Positions 9,107 through 15,307 of a stretch of 36,048 nucleotides of DNA are shown here, piece after piece (position 1 is the stretch's first letter; each line of letters opens with the position of its first letter). This stretch comes from Winogradskyella sp. GTDB taxonomy: Bacteria > Bacteroidota > Bacteroidia > Flavobacteriales > Flavobacteriaceae. Below the pieces are notes generated by a model. It saw only the letters and a list, made by a program, of their open reading frames with translations, did no database searches and was not told the origin of the DNA. The position numbers and the translations under genes were made by a program. The stretch is from the NCBI RefSeq assembly GCF_025210595.1, contig NZ_JAOARH010000117.1, positions 1 through 36,048 on the forward strand, in the 5' to 3' direction.

Positions 9107-9210
9107 ACGAAACAAGAGTTCCAAAAGTATAATATTTTTTTATACTTCACTTAACTTAATTTATACTTTTGTTTAAAGTGATAATCTTTTAGTTAAAAAG
9201 ACCAAACGTA

Positions 9211-9239
9211 TTGAGATTTAAAAAAATATACTATCTTTG
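9211..9239 (+). promoter_or_regulatory. Promoter of rpsP
   Basis: TTG (9211-9213) and TATCTTTG (9232-9239) are separated by 18 bases, an exact Bacteroidota promoter. The predicted start near 9244 gives a 42-base leader. The following bases, GCGCCCTC, resemble the hemD promoter (GCGCTCTC). Confidence 0.8.
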
Positions 9240-9256
9240 CGCCCTCATTAATAACA

Positions 9257-9271
9257 GAGGTCGAGAACCTC
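9257..9271 (+). promoter_or_regulatory. Leader hairpin before rpsP
   Basis: GAGGT (9257-9261) and ACCTC (9267-9271) form a 5-bp stem, 14 bases before the start codon. A competing pairing, CCTC (9243-9246) with GAGG (9257-9260), is possible, and CCTCATTAAT occurs twice (9243-9252 and 9268-9277). Confidence 0.35.
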
Positions 9272-9285
9272 ATTAATTAATTATT

Positions 9286-9786
9286 ATGCCTGTAAAAATT
9301 AGATTACAAAGACACGGTAAAAAAGGAAAACCTTTTTACTGGATCGTAGCAGCGGATTCTCGCGCTAAAAGAGATGGTAAATACTTAGAAAAGCTAGGTG
9401 CTTACAATCCAAACACAAATCCTGCAACTATAGACCTTGATGTAGACGGAGCTGTAAAATGGTTAGAAAATGGTGCTCAACCAACAGATACTGCCAGAGC
9501 TATTTTGTCTTACAAAGGAGTGTTACTTAAAAAACACCTTTCTGGTGGTGTAAAAAAAGGAGCTTTAACTGAAGAGCAAGCAGAAGCTAAATTCAACGCT
9601 TGGTTAGAAGAAAAAGCTGCTAAAATTCAAGCAAAAGCTGACGGTTTATCTAAAGCCGATGCTGATGCTAAAGCAAAAGCACTAGAAGCAGAAAAAGCTG
9701 TAAACGAAGCTCGTATTGCTGCTAATGCACCAGTAGTTGAAGAAGAAGTTGCTGAAGAAACAACTGCTTCTAACGAAGAAGAATAA
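9286..9786 (+). CDS. rpsP: 30S ribosomal protein bS16 with long C-terminal tail
   Basis: Residues 1 to about 85 are a complete bS16 ([20 protein letters not shown], then [11 protein letters not shown] and [15 protein letters not shown]). This small protein of the 30S body stabilises 16S rRNA. The usual length is about 80-90 residues, but this one is 166. The extra part is a Lys/Ala/Glu-rich helix-prone stretch (residues 92-150) and an acidic end ([16 protein letters not shown]). Long S16 tails occur in Bacteroidota, so this looks like a lineage feature and not a frameshift. It has a strong promoter and its own terminator, so much of its transcription should stop before rimM. Confidence 0.98.
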   Translation: MPVKIRLQRHGKKGKPFYWIVAADSRAKRDGKYLEKLGAYNPNTNPATIDLDVDGAVKWLENGAQPTDTARAILSYKGVLLKKHLSGGVKKGALTEEQAEAKFNAWLEEKAAKIQAKADGLSKADADAKAKALEAEKAVNEARIAANAPVVEEEVAEETTASNEEE

Positions 9787-9809
9787 AAAATATTTGTTTT
9801 TATACTTTT

Positions 9810-9837
9810 AACCCAGACCTTTGTGTCTGGGTTTTTT
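9810..9837 (+). terminator. Intrinsic terminator after rpsP
   Basis: A 9-bp stem AACCCAGAC (9810-9818) / GTCTGGGTT (9825-9833) with a 6-base loop is followed by a T-run. It lies 23 bases after the rpsP stop. Confidence 0.92.
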
Positions 9838-9910
9838 ATTTCATAAAACTACTTTAAAGTTTTTTTTGAAATAATTCCTCTAAAAATGGGAACCCATTAA
9901 CTTTAAATAG

Positions 9911-9930
9911 ATCTCTGCTTTTGCAGGAAG
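9911..9930. repeat. Degenerate short palindromic repeat before rimM
   Basis: CTGC (9915-9918), a TTTT loop and GCAG (9923-9926), flanked by partly pairing bases, resemble the hairpin at 13573-13592. It overlaps the TTG once taken as a rimM start, which argues for the later ATG. Confidence 0.35.
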
Positions 9931-9935
9931 TGAAT

Positions 9936-10466
9936 ATGAAAAAAGAAGACTGTTTTTACTTAGGAAAAATTGTTAAAAAATATAGCTTCAAAGGTGAACT
10001 CTTAGCAAAACTAGATACCGATGAACCAGAACTGTATGAAAATATAGTTGCTGTTTTTATGGATTTACGAGGTAATCTTGTTCCTTTTTTTGTTGAAACT
10101 TCTCAATTACATAAATCTGATTTGTTGCGTTTAAAATTTGAAGACGTAGACAATGAAACAGATGCTGAAGCTTTAATAAAGACTGAATTATACTTACCCT
10201 TAGAATTACTCCCTAAATTAGAAGGTAATAAATTTTACTATCACGAAGTCATTGGTTTTAGGGTTATAGACAACAACTTTGGCGAGGTAGGAATCATAAA
10301 AGCTATAAACGACTCTACAGCACAAGCCCTCTTTGAAATAGACAGAAATGGAATAGAAATTTTAATTCCTATGAATGATGAATTTATCACAAAAGTAGAC
10401 AGAGGGAATAAAACAATTGAAGTTAATACTCCAGAAGGACTTATAGATCTTTATTTGGAAGATTAA
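9936..10466 (+). CDS. rimM: Ribosome maturation factor RimM
   Basis: This 176-residue protein helps 30S head assembly and binds bS19. The N-terminal RimM beta-barrel (residues 5-85) opens with FYLGKIVKKYSFKGELLAK, and the C-terminal PRC-barrel (97-173) contains FYYHEVIGFRVID. I chose the ATG at 9936 because MKKEDCFYLGK is the natural family start. The in-frame TTG at 9921 would add MQEVN out of a palindromic repeat. It lies downstream of the rpsP terminator and 24 bases before trmN6. The usual trmD-rplS partners of other phyla are not here. I see no good -7 box in the gap, so read-through from rpsP is likely. Confidence 0.95.
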   Translation: MKKEDCFYLGKIVKKYSFKGELLAKLDTDEPELYENIVAVFMDLRGNLVPFFVETSQLHKSDLLRLKFEDVDNETDAEALIKTELYLPLELLPKLEGNKFYYHEVIGFRVIDNNFGEVGIIKAINDSTAQALFEIDRNGIEILIPMNDEFITKVDRGNKTIEVNTPEGLIDLYLED

Positions 10467-10490
10467 TGTCATTCCTACAAAGACAAAACA

Positions 10491-11204
10491 ATGAGCAAGC
10501 CATTTAAATTCAAACAATTTACAGTAAATCAAGATCGTTGTGCCATGAAAATCGGTACAGATTCTGTTTTATTAGGCGCATGGACATCTATAGAACACCA
10601 ACCCTTTAATATTTTAGACATAGGTTCAGGCACAGGTGTTTTGTCATTAATGTTAGCACAACGCAGCAATGCAGAACAAATAGAAGCTATAGAAATTGAT
10701 GACGATGCTTTTGAACAATGTGCTGAAAATTTTGAAAATTCACCTTGGAATGACAGGTTGTTTTGCTTCCATGCTTCACTATTAGAATATATTGAAGCTG
10801 TTGAAGAAAAATTTGACCTTATTATTTGTAACCCACCTTTTTATTCAGAAGACTATAAAACCAATGATAACTCTAGGAATTTAGCACGATTTAGCGATGC
10901 TATGCCAATGGAACATATTGTTTTTGCCGTCATTAATTTTTTATCTGAAAACGGTAAATTTTCAATTGTTTTACCTCATAAAGAAGAACAAGTTTTTATT
11001 GAAGAAGCCAGCCTTATTAATCTTTATCCTAACCGAATTCTTCATGTAAAAGGAAATCCTAATTCAGAAATTAAACGTAGTCTTATTGAGTTTTCTTTTC
11101 AAAAAACAACAACACAAACCTCTGAATTAATTATTGAAACACAACGCCATCATTACACCCAAGATTACATCAATCTCACTAAAGATTTTTACCTTAAAAT
11201 GTAA
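10491..11204 (+). CDS. trmN6: tRNA1(Val) (adenine37-N6)-methyltransferase
   Basis: This 237-residue SAM-dependent methyltransferase has the features of the YfiC/TrmN6 group. The family start KFKQFTVNQDRCAMKIGTDS is followed by the SAM-binding DIGSGTG (43-49), an acidic IEID (67-70), and the N6-adenine catalytic motif NPPF (114-117). The E. coli enzyme methylates A37 of tRNA1(Val), next to the anticodon. The RNA target is inferred from the family. It is co-directional with rimM and probably forms one transcript with it. A separate promoter for the next gene begins near its stop codon. Confidence 0.9.
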   Translation: MSKPFKFKQFTVNQDRCAMKIGTDSVLLGAWTSIEHQPFNILDIGSGTGVLSLMLAQRSNAEQIEAIEIDDDAFEQCAENFENSPWNDRLFCFHASLLEYIEAVEEKFDLIICNPPFYSEDYKTNDNSRNLARFSDAMPMEHIVFAVINFLSENGKFSIVLPHKEEQVFIEEASLINLYPNRILHVKGNPNSEIKRSLIEFSFQKTTTQTSELIIETQRHHYTQDYINLTKDFYLKM

Positions 11205-11212
11205 CACTTAAA

Positions 11213-11243
11213 TTGGCTAATGCAAACGATTTCGTTACTTTTG
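11213..11243 (+). promoter_or_regulatory. Promoter of the glutaryl-CoA dehydrogenase gene
   Basis: TTG (11213-11215) and TACTTTTG (11236-11243) are separated by 20 bases, matching the Bacteroidota consensus. The predicted start near 11248 gives a 55-base leader. Confidence 0.7.
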
Positions 11244-11302
11244 AACTCTAGTAGGTTACAACCTATTTTATAGTTATTTTAAAAATTTAAACATATATTA
11301 TA

Positions 11303-12481
11303 ATGAAGCCAGATTTATTCGAAGCTCCAGATTATTACAACTTAGACGATTTACTTACCGATGAGCACAAATTGGTACGTGATGCCGCAAGAGAATGGGT
11401 AAAACGTGATGTTTCTCCTATTATAGAAGACTATGCTCAAAAAGCAGAATTCCCAACTCAAATCATTGATGGTTTAGCAGAAATTGGCGCTTTTGGACCT
11501 TACATTCCTGAAGAATACGGAGGTGCAGGATTAGATCAAATTTCTTATGGTTTAATTATGCAAGAAATTGAGCGTGGAGATTCTGGTGTACGTAGTACAG
11601 CTTCTGTACAATCGTCTTTAGTTATGTATCCTATTTGGAAATATGGTAACGAAGAACAACGTAATAAATATTTGCCAAAATTAGCTTCTGGTGAGTGGAT
11701 GGGTTGTTTTGGTTTAACAGAACCCGATCATGGTTCTAATCCTGGTGGTATGACGACCAATTTTAAAGATATGGGAGACCACTATCTTTTAAATGGTGCA
11801 AAAATGTGGATATCTAATGCCCCTTTTGCTCAGGTAGCCGTTGTATGGGCTAAAAATGAAGAAGGTCGTATTCACGGACTAATCGTAGAACGTGGTATGG
11901 AAGGTTTCTCAACTCCAGAAACACACAACAAATGGTCTCTTAGAGCTTCAGCTACTGGTGAGCTTATTTTTGATAATGTAAAAGTGCCAAAAGAAAACCT
12001 TTTACCTAATAAATCTGGACTAGGTGGCCCACTTGGATGCTTAGATTCTGCACGTTATGGTATTGCTTGGGGAGCTATTGGTGCTGCTATGGATTGCTAT
12101 GATACTGCCTTAAGATATAGTAAAGAACGTACGCAATTTGGCAAACCAATTGGTCAATTCCAATTACAACAAAAGAAATTGGCTGAAATGATTACCGAAA
12201 TCACTAAAGCACAAATGCTAACATGGAGACTTGGTGTATTACGTAACGAAGGGAGAGCTACTTCTGCTCAAATCTCAATGGCAAAGCGTAACAATGTAGA
12301 TATGGCAATAAATATTGCACGCGAAGCTAGACAAATGTTAGGTGGTATGGGTATTACTGGAGAATACAGTATTATGCGTCATTCTATGAATTTAGAAAGT
12401 GTAATTACATACGAAGGTACTCACGATATTCATTTATTAATCACAGGACTTGATGTTACTGGTTTAAATGCGTTTAAATAA
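11303..12481 (+). CDS. gcdH: Glutaryl-CoA dehydrogenase
   Basis: This 392-residue flavoenzyme belongs to the acyl-CoA dehydrogenase family. Several segments match the glutaryl-CoA branch in particular: RSTASVQSSLVMYPI with R97 (the counterpart of the human arginine that binds the substrate carboxylate), GCFGLTEPDHGSNPGG, and NLESVITYEGTHDIH with catalytic base E371. It oxidises and decarboxylates glutaryl-CoA to crotonyl-CoA, the late step of lysine and tryptophan breakdown, passing electrons to an electron-transfer flavoprotein. It has its own promoter and a strong terminator, so it is a single-gene unit. The saccharopine dehydrogenase-like gene at 33092 could feed the same pathway. A short-chain acyl-CoA dehydrogenase is the alternative but fits less well. 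Confidence 0.9.
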   Translation: MKPDLFEAPDYYNLDDLLTDEHKLVRDAAREWVKRDVSPIIEDYAQKAEFPTQIIDGLAEIGAFGPYIPEEYGGAGLDQISYGLIMQEIERGDSGVRSTASVQSSLVMYPIWKYGNEEQRNKYLPKLASGEWMGCFGLTEPDHGSNPGGMTTNFKDMGDHYLLNGAKMWISNAPFAQVAVVWAKNEEGRIHGLIVERGMEGFSTPETHNKWSLRASATGELIFDNVKVPKENLLPNKSGLGGPLGCLDSARYGIAWGAIGAAMDCYDTALRYSKERTQFGKPIGQFQLQQKKLAEMITEITKAQMLTWRLGVLRNEGRATSAQISMAKRNNVDMAINIAREARQMLGGMGITGEYSIMRHSMNLESVITYEGTHDIHLLITGLDVTGLNAFK

Positions 12482-12504
12482 AATTAAACTTTAAATGATC
12501 TAAT

Positions 12505-12536
12505 AAAAAATGCTTCTCATAAGAGAAGCATTTTTT
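12505..12536 (+). terminator. Intrinsic terminator after gcdH
   Basis: A 14-bp stem (12505-12518 with 12523-12536) has core TGCTTCTC/GAGAAGCA, A/T tracts outside and an ATAA loop. It ends 15 bases before the start codon of the metallophosphoesterase. Confidence 0.92.
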
Positions 12537-12551
12537 ATTTACATTTACTCT

Positions 12552-13451
12552 ATGATTTCAACCAAAAAAAGATTAGATAATGCTTATAACAATGCACATC
12601 GCATAAGCTTTGACAACTCTTCTAAGCTAATTTTCTTCAGTGATTGTCATCGTGGCGATAATAGTTTTGCAGATGATTTTGCCAATAACAGAAACATCTA
12701 TTTTCATGCTTTAAAACATTACTATTCTGAAGGTTTTAGTTACTTTGAACTTGGAGATGGTGATGAGTTATGGGAAAACTTATCTTTTGAATCTATATTG
12801 AATGCTCATAAAAATGTCTACCTACTTATGAAACAATTTCATGAGAAAGGGAGACTGCATATGATTTGGGGAAATCATGATATGGTTTATCGAAACCCTA
12901 AATATGTAGAAAAGCATTTATCTACTTATTTTGACCCTAAAATTGAAGAAAACGTAGAATTATTCTGTGACATTAAATATCACGAAGGTATTGTTTTACA
13001 ACATTCTGAAACTGATCAGGAATTATTTCTGTGCCATGGACACCAAGCTGACTGGTGGAACTATCTGTTTTGGAAATGGAGTCGTTTTATGGTTCGTGTT
13101 TTATGGAAACCCTTAAATGTTATGGGAATTGCAGACCCAACAAGTCCTGCAAAAAACTACAAAGAACTTATTAAGGTTGAACGTAGAACCAAGAAATGGA
13201 TTGTAGAAAACAACAATCTAATTACTATTACTGGTCATACACATAGGCCACGTTTTCCTGAATCTGGTGACATTGCTTTTTTTAATGATGGTAGTTGTGT
13301 TCACCCAAGAAGCATAACAGGTCTTGAAATTGAAAATGGAAAAATATCATTAATAAAATGGCAAATTGCTACTACAGATGATGGTATATTAAAAATAGTT
13401 AGAATTTTACTTGAAGGTCCAACTCCTTTGACTGATTATAAGACCTCATAA
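12552..13451 (+). CDS. Calcineurin-like metallophosphoesterase (LpxH-like)
   Basis: This 299-residue protein carries all the metal-binding motifs of calcineurin-like phosphoesterases: SDCHRGD (D31, H33), GDGDE (D69), GNHD (108-110), CHGHQAD (H162, H164) and GHTH (H229, H231). The HGHQAD and GHTHRP motifs recall UDP-2,3-diacylglucosamine hydrolases of lipid A synthesis, but substrate cannot be read from sequence, and other members of the group cut different phosphodiesters. There is no signal peptide. I chose ATG 12552. The frame is open back to an ATG at 12510, but those 14 codons run through the terminator hairpin and T-run, so they cannot be the real N-terminus. There is no room for a normal promoter between terminator and start. 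Confidence 0.88.
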   Translation: MISTKKRLDNAYNNAHRISFDNSSKLIFFSDCHRGDNSFADDFANNRNIYFHALKHYYSEGFSYFELGDGDELWENLSFESILNAHKNVYLLMKQFHEKGRLHMIWGNHDMVYRNPKYVEKHLSTYFDPKIEENVELFCDIKYHEGIVLQHSETDQELFLCHGHQADWWNYLFWKWSRFMVRVLWKPLNVMGIADPTSPAKNYKELIKVERRTKKWIVENNNLITITGHTHRPRFPESGDIAFFNDGSCVHPRSITGLEIENGKISLIKWQIATTDDGILKIVRILLEGPTPLTDYKTS

Positions 13452-13501
13452 TATTTCTGAGTAAGCAAAAGATTTGTAACCTATAACTGTATATTTAAAA
13501 A

Positions 13502-13532
13502 GACCTCACAGGTTTTAAAAACCTGTGAGGTC
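13502..13532. terminator. Near-perfect 31-base palindrome between convergent genes
   Basis: A 14-bp stem starting GACCTCACAGG (from 13502) pairs with its complement ending at 13532 around a 3-base centre. It lies between the 3' ends of the metallophosphoesterase and ferredoxin genes and could terminate both, though only short T-runs flank it. It also reads as a dispersed repeat: AAGACCTCA recurs at the stop codon of the metallophosphoesterase gene (13441-13449). Confidence 0.6.
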
Positions 13533-13572
13533 ACGATATTTAAACGCATTAATCATTGTAATTCTCGAAGAG

Positions 13573-13592
13573 ATCCCTGCCTTCGCAGGAAT
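13573..13592. repeat. Short palindromic repeat 3' of the ferredoxin gene
   Basis: CCTGC (13576-13580), loop CTTC, GCAGG (13585-13589), six bases from the ferredoxin stop codon. It is the same design as the hairpin at 35051-35072, with which it shares the GAGAT lead, the TTTC/CTTC loop and an ATTTG tail. Confidence 0.55.
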
Positions 13593-13597
13593 TTGAA

Positions 13598-13933
13598 TTA
13601 AGACTCTGGCGCTAATTCCACCTCTAAGCCTTCCAACTCTGGAGTAATGGGTATTTGACAACCTAAGCGCGAGTTATCTTGTACATAAAAAGCCTCAGAT
13701 AACATAGCTTCTTCATCATCTTGCATTTCTGGTAATTGAGTGTCACTAATCACATAACATTGACAAGAAGCACACATTGCCATACCTCCACAAACACCAA
13801 TGGTTCCTTCTGGTGCAAGCTCGTAAGAACGTACTACCTCCATTAGGTTCATAGCCATATCAGTAGGCGCTTCAATTGTATGCGAAACACCTTCCCTATC
13901 AACAATAGTTATTTTGACATCTTGAGTATTCAC
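13598..13933 (-). CDS. Adrenodoxin-type [2Fe-2S] ferredoxin
   Basis: This 111-residue ferredoxin has four cluster ligands in the vertebrate/ISC type spacing: C48-x5-C54-x2-C57, then C92 (GVCGGMAMCASC, LGCQIP). C59 is an extra nearby cysteine. It is a small soluble one-electron carrier. The start is GTG at 13933, which overlaps the TAG stop of the reductase gene by one base (TAGTG), so the two are translationally coupled and very probably a redox pair. Related proteins serve Fe-S cluster assembly (IscFdx) or feed oxygenases; the nearby mrp and nfu favour the first. A short palindromic repeat follows directly. Confidence 0.92.
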   Translation of the reverse strand: MNTQDVKITIVDREGVSHTIEAPTDMAMNLMEVVRSYELAPEGTIGVCGGMAMCASCQCYVISDTQLPEMQDDEEAMLSEAFYVQDNSRLGCQIPITPELEGLEVELAPES

Positions 13934-14988
13934 TATTCAATTGCTTTAACAACAGCCTTAGGTGCTTCTTTACGTGTACCATCAAAACCATCTACACCAG
14001 CTACTGTGGTATATTTTAATACATATTTTTTATTTGGATTGATTATTTTGTAAGCTGCTTGACACATTAAAGTAGCTTCATGAAAACCACATAAAATCAA
14101 TTTTAACTTTCCAGGATAATAATTACCATCGCCAATAGCAAAAATTCCAGGAATATTAGTTTGGTAATCTAAAGCATTATTAACCTTAACAGCATTTTTT
14201 TCAATCTCGAGTCCCCAATTTGCTATAGGACCAAGTTTTGGAGATAACCCAAACAAAGGAATAAAATGATCCGTTGAAATTTTAAAAGGCTCTTCATCTT
14301 TTTTTGTTACTTCTATAGCTTCAACCTTACCATCACCAAAAATATTAGTGACCTCTGCTGGAGTAATTAAATTAATCTTTCCTAAATTCTTAAGCTCTTG
14401 AACCTTTTCTACAGAATCTAAATGTCCTCTAAACTCATTACGTCTATGAATAAGAGTGACACTAGAAGCTACATCTGAGAGAAAAATAGACCAATCTAAT
14501 GCAGAATCTCCACCACCTGCAATAACGATATCTTTATTACGATACATTTCAGGCTCTTTTATCATGTATTCTACACCTTTGTTTTCGTAATCAGCGAGAT
14601 TAGCTAATAATGGTTTTCTAGGCTCAAAACTTCCTAAACCACTAGCGATAGCCACAACAGGTGCCTTATGCTTTGTTCCTTTATTTGTAGTAACTATAAA
14701 TGAACCATCTTCTTGCTTTTCAACAAAATCAGCACGTTCACCCAAGGTAAAACCTGGCTCAAATTGTTTGCATTGCTCCATCAATTTATCTGTTAAATCT
14801 CCAGCTAAAATTTCTGGATAAGCAGGTATATCGTATATAGGCTTTTTTGGATAAAGTTCTGAACATTGTCCGCCTGGTTGCGGTAAAGCGTCAATTAAAT
14901 GACATTTTAACTTTAAAAGACCTGCTTCAAAAACTGTAAATAGTCCTGTTGGACCAGCACCTATAATAATTATATCTGTTGTAATCAT
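13933..14988 (-). CDS. Ferredoxin-NADP reductase, thioredoxin-reductase-like type
   Basis: This 351-residue flavoprotein has two nucleotide-binding folds: GAGPTG (residues 10-15) for FAD, and GGGDSALD (158-165) with HRR (181-183) for NADPH. The final FAD motif is FAIGDGNY. It is built like thioredoxin reductase but lacks the CxxC redox pair in the NADPH domain, which marks the YumC-type ferredoxin (flavodoxin)-NADP reductases of Firmicutes, Chlorobi and Bacteroidota. The ferredoxin gene overlaps its stop codon, so the likely job is passing electrons between NADPH and that ferredoxin. It has its own -7 box and a CRP/FNR-type palindrome upstream, separate from the mrp promoter. Confidence 0.93.
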   Translation of the reverse strand: MITTDIIIIGAGPTGLFTVFEAGLLKLKCHLIDALPQPGGQCSELYPKKPIYDIPAYPEILAGDLTDKLMEQCKQFEPGFTLGERADFVEKQEDGSFIVTTNKGTKHKAPVVAIASGLGSFEPRKPLLANLADYENKGVEYMIKEPEMYRNKDIVIAGGGDSALDWSIFLSDVASSVTLIHRRNEFRGHLDSVEKVQELKNLGKINLITPAEVTNIFGDGKVEAIEVTKKDEEPFKISTDHFIPLFGLSPKLGPIANWGLEIEKNAVKVNNALDYQTNIPGIFAIGDGNYYPGKLKLILCGFHEATLMCQAAYKIINPNKKYVLKYTTVAGVDGFDGTRKEAPKAVVKAIE

Positions 14989-15006
14989 AAATTAAGTAAT
15001 TGGTAG

Positions 15007-15014
15007 CAAAATTA
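15007..15014 (-). promoter_or_regulatory. -7 box of the reductase-ferredoxin pair
   Basis: CAAAATTA reads TAATTTTG on the minus strand, an exact -7 match. The predicted start near 15002 gives a 14-base leader. No -33 TTG is present at normal spacing, as would suit an activator-dependent promoter. Confidence 0.6.
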
Positions 15015-15035
15015 CTAATGCATTTCTAAGTGAAA

Positions 15036-15051
15036 TGTGATAAATGTCACA
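15036..15051. promoter_or_regulatory. CRP/FNR-family operator candidate
   Basis: TGTGATAAATGTCACA is a perfect TGTGA-N6-TCACA, the classical half-sites bound by CRP-like regulators, with AA or AT on the flanks. Its centre (15043.5) is 41.5 bases before the start predicted from the -7 box at 15007-15014, the standard position for class II activation. It lies between the nfu stop and the reductase gene. Confidence 0.6.
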
Positions 15052-15055
15052 TAAA

Positions 15056-15295
15056 TTACTCTACATTAATAACTCGTTCTATTTGTGGAGCGTATTTTTT
15101 AATCGTCATTTCTACCCCAGACTTTAAAGTCATCTGATTTACACTACATGATGTACAAGCGCCAGTTAATTGCACCTTAACCAATTTATCATCATCTATA
15201 GACAACAAATTAATATCTCCTCCATCACTTTGCAAAAATGGACGAATTTCTTCAAGTGCTTTTTCTACATTTAGTTTAAGTTCTTCTGAGCTCAT
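15056..15295 (-). CDS. NifU C-terminal domain protein (Nfu-type Fe-S carrier)
   Basis: This 79-residue protein is a stand-alone NifU C-terminal domain. It has the helical lead EKALEEIRPFLQSDGGDI and the cluster-binding C47-T-S-C50 in GACTSCSVNQMTLKSGVE. Such proteins bind a [4Fe-4S] cluster at the dimer interface and hand it to target apoproteins. It starts 12 bases after mrp on the same strand, so both should be on one transcript; Mrp is another cluster carrier. Length and motif are normal for the short form. Confidence 0.93.
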   Translation of the reverse strand: MSSEELKLNVEKALEEIRPFLQSDGGDINLLSIDDDKLVKVQLTGACTSCSVNQMTLKSGVEMTIKKYAPQIERVINVE

Positions 15296-15307
15296 TTGTG
15301 TTTTATT

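Noticed and set aside
9921-9935. TTG start for rimM five codons upstream
   Set aside because: It lies in a palindromic repeat, and MKKEDCFYLGK from ATG 9936 is the natural family N-terminus.
12510-12551. N-terminal extension of the metallophosphoesterase starting at ATG 12510
   Set aside because: These codons run through the gcdH terminator stem and T-run; the family match begins after ATG 12552.
13933-14988. Thioredoxin reductase as the identity of the flavoprotein
   Set aside because: The CxxC redox motif is missing and a ferredoxin gene overlaps its end.
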